Positions 34,624 to 48,742 of a stretch of DNA of 64,000 bases are shown one piece after another. The stretch's first letter is position 1; each line of letters starts with the position of its first letter. The notes under the pieces were generated by a model that was not told where the DNA came from, searched no databases, and saw only the letters and a program-made list of their open reading frames with translations. The position numbers and the translations under genes were made by a program. Where the stretch lies: NCBI GenBank assembly GCA_037783545.1, contig JBBELK010000053.1:372001-436000 (forward strand), written 5' to 3'. Origin of the DNA: Henricia sp. BOLD:AAB3569 (Eukaryota > Echinodermata > Asteroidea > Spinulosida > Echinasteridae).

Positions 34624-37600
34624 TTGAAGTTTGTCTGGAAATTCCTTCAGTTCCAAAATGGCGACCACTTCAGACGCAATGTTTCCCGAAAGCGGCGTCT
34701 GTTTGTGCGAAAAATTTTCCGGCAGAGAGTTTTTGCTAGATTCGACGATAACTCGGTCGGTTTAAACGGGAAATTGCTGAAATTTGCAGAACACGTTTGG
34801 GATATAGAGTTGTTTTAGCAGACAAAATTTGAAGTTTGTCTGGACATTCCTTCAGTTCCAAAATAGCGACCACTTCAAACGCAATGTTTCCCGAAAGCGG
34901 CGTCTGCTTGTGCGAAAACTGTGCCCGCAAGGAATTTTTGCTAGATTCGACGATAACTCGGTCGGTTTAAACGTGAAATTGCTGAAATTTGCAGAACACG
35001 TTTGCGATATAGAGTTGTTTTAGCAGACAAAATTTGAAGTTTGTCTGGACATTCCTTCAGTTCCAAAATGGCGACCACTTCGGACGCAATGTTTCCCGAA
35101 AGCGGCGTCTGTTTGGGATATAGAGTTGTTTTAGCAGACAAAATTTGAAGTTTGTTTGGAAATTCCTTCAGTTCCAAAATAGCGACCACTTCAGACGCAA
35201 TGTTTCCCGAAAGCGGCGTCTGCTTGTGCAAAAACTGTGCCGGCAAGGAGTTTTTGCTAGATTCGACGATAACTCGGTCGGTTTAAACGGGAAATTGCTG
35301 AAATTTGCAGAACACGTTTGCGATATAGAGTTGTTTTAGCAGACAAAATTTGAAGTTTGTCTGGAAATTCCTTCAGTTCCAAAATGGCGACCACTTCAGA
35401 CGCAATGTTTCCCGAAAGCGGCGTCTGTTTGTGCGAAAAATGTTCCGGCAAAGAGTTTTTGCTAGATTCGACGATAACTCGGTCGGTTTAAACGGGAAAT
35501 TGCTGAAATTTGCAGAACACGTTTGGGATATAGAGTTGTTTTAGCAGACAAAATTTGAAGTTTGTTTGGAAATTCCTTCAGTTCCAAAATAGCGACCACT
35601 TCAGACGCAATGTTTCCCGAAAGCGGCGTCTGCTTGTGCAAAAACTGTGCCGGCAAGGAGTTTTTGCTAGATTCGACGATAACTCGGTCGGTTTAAACGG
35701 GAAATTGCTGAAATTTGCAGAACACGTTTGGGATATAGAGTTGTTTTAGCAGACAAAATTTGAAGTTTGTCTGGAAATTCCTTCAGTTCCAAAATAGCGA
35801 CCACTTCAAACGCAATGTTTCCCGAAAGCGGCGTCTGCTTGTGCGAAAACTGTGCCCGCAAGGAGTTTTTGCTAGATTCGACGATAACTCGGTCGGTTTA
35901 AACGTGAAATTGCTGAAATTTGCAGAACACGTTTGCGATATAGAGTTGTTTTAGCAGACAAAATTTGAAGTTTGTCTGGACATTCCTTCAGTTCCAAAAT
36001 AGCGACAACTTCAAACGCAATGTTTACCGAAAGCGGCGTCTGCTTGTGCGAAAACTGTGCCGGCAAGGAGTTTTTGCTAGATTCGACGATAACTCGGTCG
36101 GTTTAAACGGGAAATTGCTGAAATTTGCAGAACACGTTTGCGATATAGAGTTGTTTTAGCAGACTAAATTTGAAGTTTGTCTGGAAATTTGTTAAGTTCC
36201 AAAATAGCGACCACTTCAGACGCAATGTTTCCCGAAAGCGGCGTCTGTTTGTGCGAAAAATGTTCCGGCAGAGAGTTTTTGCTAGATTCGACGATAACTC
36301 GGTCGGTTTAAACGGGAAATTGCTGAAATTTGCAGAACACGTTTGGGATATAGAGTTGTTTTAGCAGACAAAATTTGAAGTTTGTCTGGACATTCCTTCA
36401 GTTCCAAAATGGCGACCACTTCGGACGCAATGTTTCCCGAAAGCGGCGTCTGTTTGTGCGAAAAATGTTCCGGCAGAGAGTTTTTGCTAGATTCGACGAT
36501 AACTCGGTCGGTTTAAACGGGAAATTGCTGAAATTTGCAGAACACGTTTGGGATATAGAGTTGTTTTAGCAGACAAAATTTGAAGTTTGTTTGGAAATTC
36601 CTTCAGTTCCAAAATAGCGACCACTTCAGACGCAATGTTTCCCGAAAGCGGCGTCTGCTTGTGCAAAAACTGTGCCGGCAAGGAGTTTTTGCTAGATTCG
36701 ACGATAACTCGGTCGGTTTAAACGGGAAATTGCTGAAATTTGCAGAACACGTTTGGGATATAGAGTTGTTTTAGCAGACAAAATTTGAAGTTTGTCTGGA
36801 AATTCCTTCAGTTCCAAAATAGCGACCACTTCAAACGCAATGTTTCCCGAAAGCGGCGTCTGCTTGTGCGAAAACTGTGCCCGCAAGGAGTTTTTGCTAG
36901 ATTCGACGATAACTCGGTCGGTTTAAACGTGAAATTGCTGAAATTTGCAGAACACGTTTGCGATATAGAGTTGTTTTAGCAGACAAAATTTGAAGTTTGT
37001 CTGGACATTCCTTCAGTTCCAAAATAGCGACAACTTCAAACGCAATGTTTACCGAAAGCGGCGTCTGCTTGTGCGAAAACTGTGCCGGCAAGGAGTTTTT
37101 GCTAGATTCGACGATAACTCGGTCGGTTTAAACGGGAAATTGCTGAAATTTGCAGAACACGTTTGCGATATAGAGTTGTTTTAGCAGACTAAATTTGAAG
37201 TTTGTCTGGAAATTTGTTAAGTTCCAAAATAGCGACCACTTCAGACGCAATGTTTCCCGAAAGCGGCGTCTGTTTGTGCGAAAAATGTTCCGGCAGAGAG
37301 TTTTTGCTAGATTCGACGATAACTCGGTCGGTTTAAACGGGAAATTGCTGAAATTTGCAGAACACGTTTGGGATATAGAGTTGTTTTAGCAGACAAAATT
37401 TGAAGTTTGTCTGGACATTCCTTCAGTTCCAAAATGGCGACCACTTCGGACGCAATGTTTCCCGAAAGCGGCGTCTGTTTGTGCGAAAAATGTTCCGGCA
37501 GAGAGTTTTTGCTAGATTCGACGATAACTCGGTCGGTTTAAACGGGAAATTGCTGAAATTTGCAGAACACGTTTGGGATATAGAGTTGTTTTAGCAGACA

Positions 37601-40236
37601 AAATTTGAAGTTTGTCTGGACATTCCTTCAGTTCCAAAATGGCGACCACTTCGGACGCAATGTTTCCCGAAAGCGGCGTCTGTTTGTGCGAAAACTGTTC
37701 CGGCAGTGAGTTTTTGCTAGATTCGACGATAACTCGGTCGGTTTAAACGTGAAATTGCTGAAATTTGCAGAACACGTTTGCGATATAGAGTTGTTTTAGC
37801 AGACAAAATTTGAAGTTTGTCTGGACATTCCTTCAGTTCCAAAATAGCGACAACTTCAAACGCAATGTTTACCGAAAGCGGCGTCTGCTTGTGCGAAAAC
37901 TGTGCCGGCAAGGAGTTTTTGCTAGATTCGACGATAACTCGGTCGGTTTAAACGGGAAATTGCTGAAATTTGCAGAACACGTTTGCGATATAGAGTTGTT
38001 TTAGCAGACTAAATTTGAAGTTTGTCTGGAAATTTGTTAAGTTCCAAAATAGCGACCACTTCAGACGCAATGTTTCCCGAAAGCGGCGTCTGTTTGTGCG
38101 AAAAATGTTCCGGCAGAGAGTTTTTGCTAGATTCGACGATAACTCGGTCGGTTTAAACGGGAAATTGCTGAAATTTGCAGAACACGTTTGGGATATAGAG
38201 TTGTTTTAGCAGACAAAATTTGAAGTTTGTCTGGACATTCCTTCAGTTCCAAAATGGCGACCACTTCGGACGCAATGTTTCCCGAAAGCGGCGTCTGTTT
38301 GTGCGAAAACTGTTCCGGCAGTGAGTTTTTGCTAGATTCGACGATAACTCGGTCGGTTTAAACGGGAAATTGCTGATATTTGCAGAACACGTTTGCGATA
38401 TAGAGTTGTTTTAGCAGACAAAATTTGAAGTTTGTCTGGACATTCCTTCAGTTCCAAAATAGCGACAACTTCAAACGCAATGTTTACCGAAAGCGGCGTC
38501 TGCTTGTGCGAAAACTGTGCCGGCAAGGAGTTTTTGCTAGATTCGACGATAACTCGGTCGGTTTAAACGGGAAATTGCTGAAATTTGCAGAACACGTTTG
38601 CGATATAGAGTTGTTTTAGCAGACTAAATTTGAAGTTTGTCTGGAAATTTGTTAAGTTCCAAAATAGCGACCACTTCAGACGCAATGTTTCCCGAAAGCG
38701 GCGTCTGTTTGTGCGAAAAATGTTCCGGCAGAGAGTTTTTGCTAGATTCGACGATAACTCGGTCGGTTTAAACGGGAAATTGCTGAAATTTGCAGAACAC
38801 GTTTGGGATATAGAGTTGTTTTAGCAGACAAAATTTGAAGTTTGTCTGGACATTCCTTCAGTTCCAAAATGGCGACCACTTCGGACGCAATGTTTCCCGA
38901 AAGCGGCGTCTGTTTGTGCGAAAAATGTTCCGGCAGAGAGTTTTTGCTAGATTCGACGATAACTCGGTCGGTTTAAACGGGAAATTGCTGAAATTTGCAG
39001 AACACGTTTGGGATATAGAGTTGTTTTAGCAGACAAAATTTGAAGTTTGTCTGGACATTCCTTCAGTTCCAAAATGGCGACCACTTCGGACGCAATGTTT
39101 CCCGAAAGCGGCGTCTGTTTGTGCGAAAACTGTTCCGGCAGTGAGTTTTTGCTAGATTCGACGATAACTCGGTCGGTTTAAACGGGAAATTGCTGATATT
39201 TGCAGAACACGTTTGCGATATAGAGTTGTTTTAGCAGACAAAATTTGAAGTTTGTCTGGACATTCCTTCAGTTCCAAAATAGCGACAACTTCAAACGCAA
39301 TGTTTACCGAAAGCGGCGTCTGCTTGTGCGAAAACTGTGCTGGCAAGGAGTTTTTGCTAGATTCGACGATAACTCGGTCGGTTTAAACGGGAAATTGCTG
39401 AAATTTGCAGAACACGTTTGGGATATAGAGTTGTTTTAGCAGACAAAATTTGAAGTTTGTTTGGAAATTCCTTCAGTTCCAAAATAGCGACCACTTCAGA
39501 CGCAATGTTTCCCGAAAGCGGCGTCTGCTTGTGCAAAAACTGTGCCGGCAAGGAGTTTTTGCTAGATTCGACGATAACTCGGTCGGTTTAAACGGGAAAT
39601 TGCTGAAATTTGCAGAACACGTTTGGGATATAGAGTTGTTTTAGCAGACAAAATTTGAAGTTTGTTTGGAAATTCCTTCAGTTCCAAAATAGCGACCACT
39701 TCAGACGCAATGTTTCCCGAAAGCGGCGTCTGCTTGTGCAAAAACTGTGCCGGCAAGGAGTTTTTGCTAGATTCGACGATAACTCGGTCGGTTTAAACGG
39801 GAAATTGCTGAATTTTGCAGAACACGTTTGTGATATAGAGTTGTTTTAGCAGACAAAATTTGAAGTTTGTCTGGACATTCCTTCAGTTCCAAAATAGCGA
39901 CAACTTCAAACGCAATGTTTACCGAAAGCGGCGTCTGCTTGTGCGAAAACTGTGCCGGCAAGGAGTTTTTGCTAAACGGGAAATTGCTGAAATTTGCAGA
40001 ACACGTTTGGAGTTGTTTTAGCAGACAAAATTTGAAGTTTGTCTGGAAATTCCTTCAGTTCCAAAATGGCGACCACTTCGGACGCAATGTTTCCCGAAAG
40101 CGGCGTCTGTTTGTGCGAAAACTGTTCCGGCAGTGAGTTTTTGCTAGATTCGACGATAACTCGGTCGGTTTAAACGGGAAATTGCTGAAATTTGCAGAAC
40201 ACGTTTGCGATATAGAGTTGTTTTAGCAGACAAAAT
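34624..40236 (+). repeat. Large repeated block, copy 1
   Basis: The monomer order from 34624 matches 43329 onward at an offset of 8705 bp as far as about 36579. From 39245 the offset is 8500 bp, a net difference of one 205-bp monomer. The block contains a short monomer (35034) whose left half has TCGGAC, shared with 27318 and 43739 only. It ends with the 26-bp-deleted monomer at 39862 and the CAGTGAG monomer after it. Confidence 0.85.
35965..39449 (+). repeat. 820-bp unit sub-array, 36.0-39.4 kb
   Basis: GACAACTTC/GTTTACCG monomers that start units are at 35965, 36990, 37810, 38425 and 39245, at spacings of 1025, 820, 615 and 820 bp. The 615-bp unit lacks one monomer. The first 1025-bp interval includes a GTTTGTTTGG type and a TTTAAACGTG type in place of the fourth monomer. 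Unit lengths differ by exactly 205 bp, the pattern expected from register-shifted unequal exchange. Confidence 0.88.
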
Positions 40237-43200
40237 TTGAAGTTTGTCTGGAAATTCCTTCAGTTCCAAAATGGCGACCACTTCAGACGCAATGTTTCCC
40301 GAAAGCGGCGTCTGTTTGTGCGAAAAATTTTCCGGCAGAGAGTTTTTGCTAGATTCGACGATAACTCGGTCGGTTTAAACGGGAAATTGCTGAAATTTGC
40401 AGAACACGTTTGGGATATAGAGTTGTTTTAGCAGACAAAATTTGAAGTTTGTCTGGACATTCCTTCAGTTCCAAAATAGCGACCACTTCAAACGCAATGT
40501 TTCCCGAAAGCGGCGTCTGCTTGTGCGAAAACTGTGCCCGCAAGGAGTTTTTGCTAGATTCGACGATAACTCGGTCGGTTTAAACGTGAAATTGCTGAAA
40601 TTTGCAGAACACGTTTGCGATATAGAGTTGTTTTAGCAGACAAAATTTGAAGTTTGTCTGGACATTCCTTCAGTTCCAAAATGGCGACCACTTCAGACGC
40701 AATGTTTCCCGAAAGCGGCGTCTGTTTGGGATATAGAGTTGTTTTAGCAGACAAAATTTGAAGTTTGTTTGGAAATTCCTTCAGTTCCAAAATAGCGACC
40801 ACTTCAGACGCAATGTTTCCCGAAAGCGGCGTCTGCTTGTGCAAAAACTGTGCCGGCAAGGAGTTTTTGCTAGATTCGACGATAACTCGGTCGGTTTAAA
40901 CGGGAAATTGCTGAAATTTGCAGAACACGTTTGCGATATAGAGTTGTTTTAGCAGACAAAATTTGAAGTTTGTCTGGACATTCCTTCAGTTCCAAAATGG
41001 CGACCACTTCAGACGCAATGTTTCCCGAAAGCGGCGTCTGTTTGTGCGAAAAATGTTCCGGCAGAGAGTTTTTGCTAGATTCGACGATAACTCGGTCGGT
41101 TTAAACGGGAAATTGCTGAAATTTGCAGAACACGTTTGGGATATAGAGTTGTTTTAGCAGACAAAATTTGAAGTTTGTTTGGAAATTCCTTCAGTTCCAA
41201 AATAGCGACCACTTCAGACGCAATGTTTCCCGAAAGCGGCGTCTGCTTGTGCAAAAACTGTGCCGGCAAGGAGTTTTTGCTAGATTCGACGATAACTCGG
41301 TCGGTTTAAACGGGAAATTGCTGAAATTTGCAGAACACGTTTGCGATATAGAGTTGTTTTAGCAGACAAAATTTGAAGTTTGTCTGGAAATTCCTTCAGT
41401 TCCAAAATGGCGACCACTTCAGACGCAATGTTTCCCGAAAGCGGCGTCTGTTTGTGCGAAAAATTTTCCGGCAGAGAGTTTTTGCTAGATTCGACGATAA
41501 CTCGGTCGGTTTAAACGGGAAATTGCTGAAATTTGCAGAACACGTTTGGGATATAGAGTTGTTTTAGCAGACAAAATTTGAAGTTTGTCTGGACATTCCT
41601 TCAGTTCCAAAATAGCGACCACTTCAGACGCAATGTTTCCCGAAAGCGGCGTCTGTTTGGGATATAGAGTTGTTTTAGCAGACAAAATTTGAAGTTTGTT
41701 TGGAAATTCCTTCAGTTCCAAAATAGCGACCACTTCAGACGCAATGTTTCCCGAAAGCGGCGTCTGCTTGTGCAAAAACTGTGCCGGCAAGGAGTTTTTG
41801 CTAGATTCGACGATAACTCGGTCGGTTTAAACGGGAAATTGCTGAAATTTGCAGAACACGTTTGCGATATAGAGTTGTTTTAGCAGACAAAATTTGAAGT
41901 TTGTCTGGAAATTCCTTCAGTTCCAAAATGGCGACCACTTCAGACGCAATGTTTCCCGAAAGCGGCGTCTGTTTGTGCGAAAAATGTTCCGGCAGAGAGT
42001 TTTTGCTAGATTCGACGATAACTCGGTCGGTTTAAACGGGAAATTGCTGAAATTTGCAGAACACGTTTGGGATATAGAGTTGTTTTAGCAGACAAAATTT
42101 GAAGTTTGTTTGGAAATTCCTTCAGTTCCAAAATAGCGACCACTTCAGACGCAATGTTTCCCGAAAGCGGCGTCTGCTTGTGCAAAAACTGTGCCGGCAA
42201 GGAGTTTTTGCTAGATTCGACGATAACTCGGTCGGTTTAAACGGGAAATTGCTGAAATTTGCAGAACACGTTTGCGATATAGAGTTGTTTTAGCAGACAA
42301 AATTTGAAGTTTGTCTGGACATTCCTTCAGTTCCAAAATGGCGGCCACTTCAGACGCAATGTTTCCCGAAAGCGGCGTCTGTTTGTGCGAAAAATGTTCC
42401 GGCAGAGAGTTTTTGCTAGATTCGACGATAACTCGGTCGGTTTAAACGGGAAATTGCTGAAATTTGCAGAACACGTTTGGGATATAGAGTTGTTTTAGCA
42501 GACAAAATTTGAAGTTTGTTTGGAAATTCCTTCAGTTCCAAAATAGCGACCACTTCAGACGCAATGTTTCCCGAAAGCGGCGTCTGCTTGTGCAAAAACT
42601 GTGCCGGCAAGGAGTTTTTGCTAGATTCGACGATAACTCGGTCGGTTTAAACGGGAAATTGCTGAAATTTGCAGAACACGTTTGCGATATAGAGTTGTTT
42701 TAGCAGACAAAATTTGAAGTTTGTCTGGACATTCCTTCAGTTCCAAAATGGCGACCACTTCAGACGCAATGTTTCCCGAAAGCGGCGTCTGTTTGTGCGA
42801 AAAATGTTCCGGCAGAGAGTTTTTGCTAGATTCGACGATAACTCGGTCGGTTTAAACGGGAAATTGCTGAAATTTGCAGAACACGTTTGGGATATAGAGT
42901 TGTTTTAGCAGACAAAATTTGAAGTTTGTTTGGAAATTCCTTCAGTTCCAAAATAGCGACCACTTCAGACGCAATGTTTCCCGAAAGCGGCGTCTGCTTG
43001 TGCAAAAACTGTGCCGGCAAGGAGTTTTTGCTAGATTCGACGATAACTCGGTCGGTTTAAACGGGAAATTGCTGAAATTTGCAGAACACGTTTGGGATAT
43101 AGAGTTGTTTTAGCAGACAAAATTTGAAGTTTGTTTGGAAATTCCTTCAGTTCCAAAATAGCGACCACTTCAGACGCAATGTTTCCCGAAAGCGGCGTCT

Positions 43201-43328
43201 GCTTGTGCAAAAACTGTGCCGGCAAGGAGTTTTTGCTAGATTCGACGATAACTCGGTCGGTTTAAACGGGAAATTGCTGAAATTTGCAGAACACGTTTGC
43301 GATATAGAGTTGTTTTAGCAGACAAAAT

Positions 43329-46300
43329 TTGAAGTTTGTCTGGAAATTCCTTCAGTTCCAAAATGGCGACCACTTCAGACGCAATGTTTCCCGAAAGCGG
43401 CGTCTGTTTGTGCGAAAAATTTTCCGGCAGAGAGTTTTTGCTAGATTCGACGATAACTCGGTCGGTTTAAACGGGAAATTGCTGAAATTTGCAGAACACG
43501 TTTGGGATATAGAGTTGTTTTAGCAGACAAAATTTGAAGTTTGTCTGGACATTCCTTCAGTTCCAAAATAGCGACCACTTCAAACGCAATGTTTCCCGAA
43601 AGCGGCGTCTGCTTGTGCGAAAACTGTGCCCGCAAGGAGTTTTTGCTAGATTCGACGATAACTCGGTCGGTTTAAACGTGAAATTGCTGAAATTTGCAGA
43701 ACACGTTTGCGATATAGAGTTGTTTTAGCAGACAAAATTTGAAGTTTGTCTGGACATTCCTTCAGTTCCAAAATGGCGACCACTTCGGACGCAATGTTTC
43801 CCGAAAGCGGCGTCTGTTTGGGATATAGAGTTGTTTTAGCAGACAAAATTTGAAGTTTGTTTGGAAATTCCTTCAGTTCCAAAATAGCGACCACTTCAGA
43901 CGCAATGTTTCCCGAAAGCGGCGTCTGCTTGTGCAAAAACTGTGCCGGCAAGGAGTTTTTGCTAGATTCGACGATAACTCGGTCGGTTTAAACGGGAAAT
44001 TGCTGAAATTTGCAGAACACGTTTGCGATATAGAGTTGTTTTAGCAGACAAAATTTGAAGTTTGTCTGGAAATTCCTTCAGTTCCAAAATGGCGACCACT
44101 TCAGACGCAATGTTTCCCGAAAGCGGCGTCTGTTTGTGCGAAAAATGTTCCGGCAGAGAGTTTTTGCTAGATTCGACGATAACTCGGTCGGTTTAAACGG
44201 GAAATTGCTGAAATTTGCAGAACACGTTTGGGATATAGAGTTGTTTTAGCAGACAAAATTTGAAGTTTGTTTGGAAATTCCTTCAGTTCCAAAATAGCGA
44301 CCACTTCAGACGCAATGTTTCCCGAAAGCGGCGTCTGCTTGTGCAAAAACTGTGCCGGCAAGGAGTTTTTGCTAGATTCGACGATAACTCGGTCGGTTTA
44401 AACGGGAAATTGCTGAAATTTGCAGAACACGTTTGGGATATAGAGTTGTTTTAGCAGACAAAATTTGAAGTTTGTCTGGAAATTCCTTCAGTTCCAAAAT
44501 AGCGACCACTTCAAACGCAATGTTTCCCGAAAGCGGCGTCTGCTTGTGCGAAAACTGTGCCCGCAAGGAGTTTTTGCTAGATTCGACGATAACTCGGTCG
44601 GTTTAAACGTGAAATTGCTGAAATTTGCAGAACACGTTTGCGATATAGAGTTGTTTTAGCAGACAAAATTTGAAGTTTGTCTGGACATTCCTTCAGTTCC
44701 AAAATAGCGACAACTTCAAACGCAATGTTTACCGAAAGCGGCGTCTGCTTGTGCGAAAACTGTGCCGGCAAGGAGTTTTTGCTAGATTCGACGATAACTC
44801 GGTCGGTTTAAACGGGAAATTGCTGAAATTTGCAGAACACGTTTGCGATATAGAGTTGTTTTAGCAGACTAAATTTGAAGTTTGTCTGGAAATTTGTTAA
44901 GTTCCAAAATAGCGACCACTTCAGACGCAATGTTTCCCGAAAGCGGCGTCTGTTTGTGCGAAAAATGTTCCGGCAGAGAGTTTTTGCTAGATTCGACGAT
45001 AACTCGGTCGGTTTAAACGGGAAATTGCTGAAATTTGCAGAACACGTTTGGGATATAGAGTTGTTTTAGCAGACAAAATTTGAAGTTTGTCTGGACATTC
45101 CTTCAGTTCCAAAATGGCGACCACTTCGGACGCAATGTTTCCCGAAAGCGGCGTCTGTTTGTGCGAAAAATGTTCCGGCAGAGAGTTTTTGCTAGATTCG
45201 ACGATAACTCGGTCGGTTTAAACGGGAAATTGCTGAAATTTGCAGAACACGTTTGGGATATAGAGTTGTTTTAGCAGACAAAATTTGAAGTTTGTCTGGA
45301 CATTCCTTCAGTTCCAAAATGGCGACCACTTCGGACGCAATGTTTCCCGAAAGCGGCGTCTGTTTGTGCGAAAACTGTTCCGGCAGTGAGTTTTTGCTAG
45401 ATTCGACGATAACTCGGTCGGTTTAAACGTGAAATTGCTGAAATTTGCAGAACACGTTTGCGATATAGAGTTGTTTTAGCAGACAAAATTTGAAGTTTGT
45501 CTGGACATTCCTTCAGTTCCAAAATAGCGACAACTTCAAACGCAATGTTTACCGAAAGCGGCGTCTGCTTGTGCGAAAACTGTGCCGGCAAGGAGTTTTT
45601 GCTAGATTCGACGATAACTCGGTCGGTTTAAACGGGAAATTGCTGAAATTTGCAGAACACGTTTGCGATATAGAGTTGTTTTAGCAGACTAAATTTGAAG
45701 TTTGTCTGGAAATTTGTTAAGTTCCAAAATAGCGACCACTTCAGACGCAATGTTTCCCGAAAGCGGCGTCTGTTTGTGCGAAAAATGTTCCGGCAGAGAG
45801 TTTTTGCTAGATTCGACGATAACTCGGTCGGTTTAAACGGGAAATTGCTGAAATTTGCAGAACACGTTTGGGATATAGAGTTGTTTTAGCAGACAAAATT
45901 TGAAGTTTGTCTGGACATTCCTTCAGTTCCAAAATGGCGACCACTTCGGACGCAATGTTTCCCGAAAGCGGCGTCTGTTTGTGCGAAAAATGTTCCGGCA
46001 GAGAGTTTTTGCTAGATTCGACGATAACTCGGTCGGTTTAAACGGGAAATTGCTGAAATTTGCAGAACACGTTTGGGATATAGAGTTGTTTTAGCAGACA
46101 AAATTTGAAGTTTGTCTGGACATTCCTTCAGTTCCAAAATGGCGACCACTTCGGACGCAATGTTTCCCGAAAGCGGCGTCTGTTTGTGCGAAAACTGTTC
46201 CGGCAGTGAGTTTTTGCTAGATTCGACGATAACTCGGTCGGTTTAAACGGGAAATTGCTGATATTTGCAGAACACGTTTGCGATATAGAGTTGTTTTAGC

Positions 46301-48742
46301 AGACAAAATTTGAAGTTTGTCTGGACATTCCTTCAGTTCCAAAATAGCGACAACTTCAAACGCAATGTTTACCGAAAGCGGCGTCTGCTTGTGCGAAAAC
46401 TGTGCCGGCAAGGAGTTTTTGCTAGATTCGACGATAACTCGGTCGGTTTAAACGGGAAATTGCTGAAATTTGCAGAACACGTTTGCGATATAGAGTTGTT
46501 TTAGCAGACTAAATTTGAAGTTTGTCTGGAAATTTGTTAAGTTCCAAAATAGCGACCACTTCAGACGCAATGTTTCCCGAAAGCGGCGTCTGTTTGTGCG
46601 AAAAATGTTCCGGCAGAGAGTTTTTGCTAGATTCGACGATAACTCGGTCGGTTTAAACGGGAAATTGCTGAAATTTGCAGAACACGTTTGGGATATAGAG
46701 TTGTTTTAGCAGACAAAATTTGAAGTTTGTCTGGACATTCCTTCAGTTCCAAAATGGCGACCACTTCGGACGCAATGTTTCCCGAAAGCGGCGTCTGTTT
46801 GTGCGAAAAATGTTCCGGCAGAGAGTTTTTGCTAGATTCGACGATAACTCGGTCGGTTTAAACGGGAAATTGCTGAAATTTGCAGAACACGTTTGGGATA
46901 TAGAGTTGTTTTAGCAGACAAAATTTGAAGTTTGTCTGGACATTCCTTCAGTTCCAAAATAGCGACAACTTCAAACGCAATGTTTACCGAAAGCGGCGTC
47001 TGCTTGTGCGAAAACTGTGCCGGCAAGGAGTTTTTGCTAGATTCGACGATAACTCGGTCGGTTTAAACGGGAAATTGCTGAAATTTGCAGAACACGTTTG
47101 CGATATAGAGTTGTTTTAGCAGACTAAATTTGAAGTTTGTCTGGAAATTTGTTAAGTTCCAAAATAGCGACCACTTCAGACGCAATGTTTCCCGAAAGCG
47201 GCGTCTGTTTGTGCGAAAAATGTTCCGGCAGAGAGTTTTTGCTAGATTCGACGATAACTCGGTCGGTTTAAACGGGAAATTGCTGAAATTTGCAGAACAC
47301 GTTTGGGATATAGAGTTGTTTTAGCAGACAAAATTTGAAGTTTGTCTGGACATTCCTTCAGTTCCAAAATGGCGACCACTTCGGACGCAATGTTTCCCGA
47401 AAGCGGCGTCTGTTTGTGCGAAAAATGTTCCGGCAGAGAGTTTTTGCTAGATTCGACGATAACTCGGTCGGTTTAAACGGGAAATTGCTGAAATTTGCAG
47501 AACACGTTTGGGATATAGAGTTGTTTTAGCAGACAAAATTTGAAGTTTGTCTGGACATTCCTTCAGTTCCAAAATGGCGACCACTTCGGACGCAATGTTT
47601 CCCGAAAGCGGCGTCTGTTTGTGCGAAAACTGTTCCGGCAGTGAGTTTTTGCTAGATTCGACGATAACTCGGTCGGTTTAAACGGGAAATTGCTGATATT
47701 TGCAGAACACGTTTGCGATATAGAGTTGTTTTAGCAGACAAAATTTGAAGTTTGTCTGGACATTCCTTCAGTTCCAAAATAGCGACAACTTCAAACGCAA
47801 TGTTTACCGAAAGCGGCGTCTGCTTGTGCGAAAACTGTGCCGGCAAGGAGTTTTTGCTAGATTCGACGATAACTCGGTCGGTTTAAACGGGAAATTGCTG
47901 AAATTTGCAGAACACGTTTGGGATATAGAGTTGTTTTAGCAGACAAAATTTGAAGTTTGTTTGGAAATTCCTTCAGTTCCAAAATAGCGACCACTTCAGA
48001 CGCAATGTTTCCCGAAAGCGGCGTCTGCTTGTGCAAAAACTGTGCCGGCAAGGAGTTTTTGCTAGATTCGACGATAACTCGGTCGGTTTAAACGGGAAAT
48101 TGCTGAAATTTGCAGAACACGTTTGGGATATAGAGTTGTTTTAGCAGACAAAATTTGAAGTTTGTTTGGAAATTCCTTCAGTTCCAAAATAGCGACCACT
48201 TCAGACGCAATGTTTCCCGAAAGCGGCGTCTGCTTGTGCAAAAACTGTGCCGGCAAGGAGTTTTTGCTAGATTCGACGATAACTCGGTCGGTTTAAACGG
48301 GAAATTGCTGAATTTTGCAGAACACGTTTGTGATATAGAGTTGTTTTAGCAGACAAAATTTGAAGTTTGTCTGGACATTCCTTCAGTTCCAAAATAGCGA
48401 CAACTTCAAACGCAATGTTTACCGAAAGCGGCGTCTGCTTGTGCGAAAACTGTGCCGGCAAGGAGTTTTTGCTAAACGGGAAATTGCTGAAATTTGCAGA
48501 ACACGTTTGGGATATAGAGTTGTTTTAGCAGACAAAATTTGAAGTTTGTCTGGAAATTCCTTCAGTTCCAAAATGGCGACCACTTCGGACGCAATGTTTC
48601 CCGAAAGCGGCGTCTGTTTGTGCGAAAACTGTTCCGGCAGTGAGTTTTTGCTAGATTCGACGATAACTCGGTCGGTTTAAACGGGAAATTGCTGAAATTT
48701 GCAGAACACGTTTGCGATATAGAGTTGTTTTAGCAGACAAAA
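43329..48742 (+). repeat. Large repeated block, copy 2
   Basis: This is the counterpart of 34624-40236. It keeps the full GGGATATAG in its 26-bp-deleted monomer at 48360, where the partner lost 7 bp. The next downstream AAATTTTCCGG monomer, near 48801, lacks one G in CAATTTTCCC. Confidence 0.85.
44670..47949 (+). repeat. 820-bp unit sub-array, 44.7-47.9 kb
   Basis: Units start at 44670, 45490, 46310, 46925 and 47745, at spacings of 820, 820, 615 and 820 bp. The 615-bp unit lacks the fourth (CAGTGAG) monomer. This sub-array is the counterpart of 35965-39449 in the repeated 8.5-kb block, but the number and order of units differ by single monomers. Confidence 0.88.
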
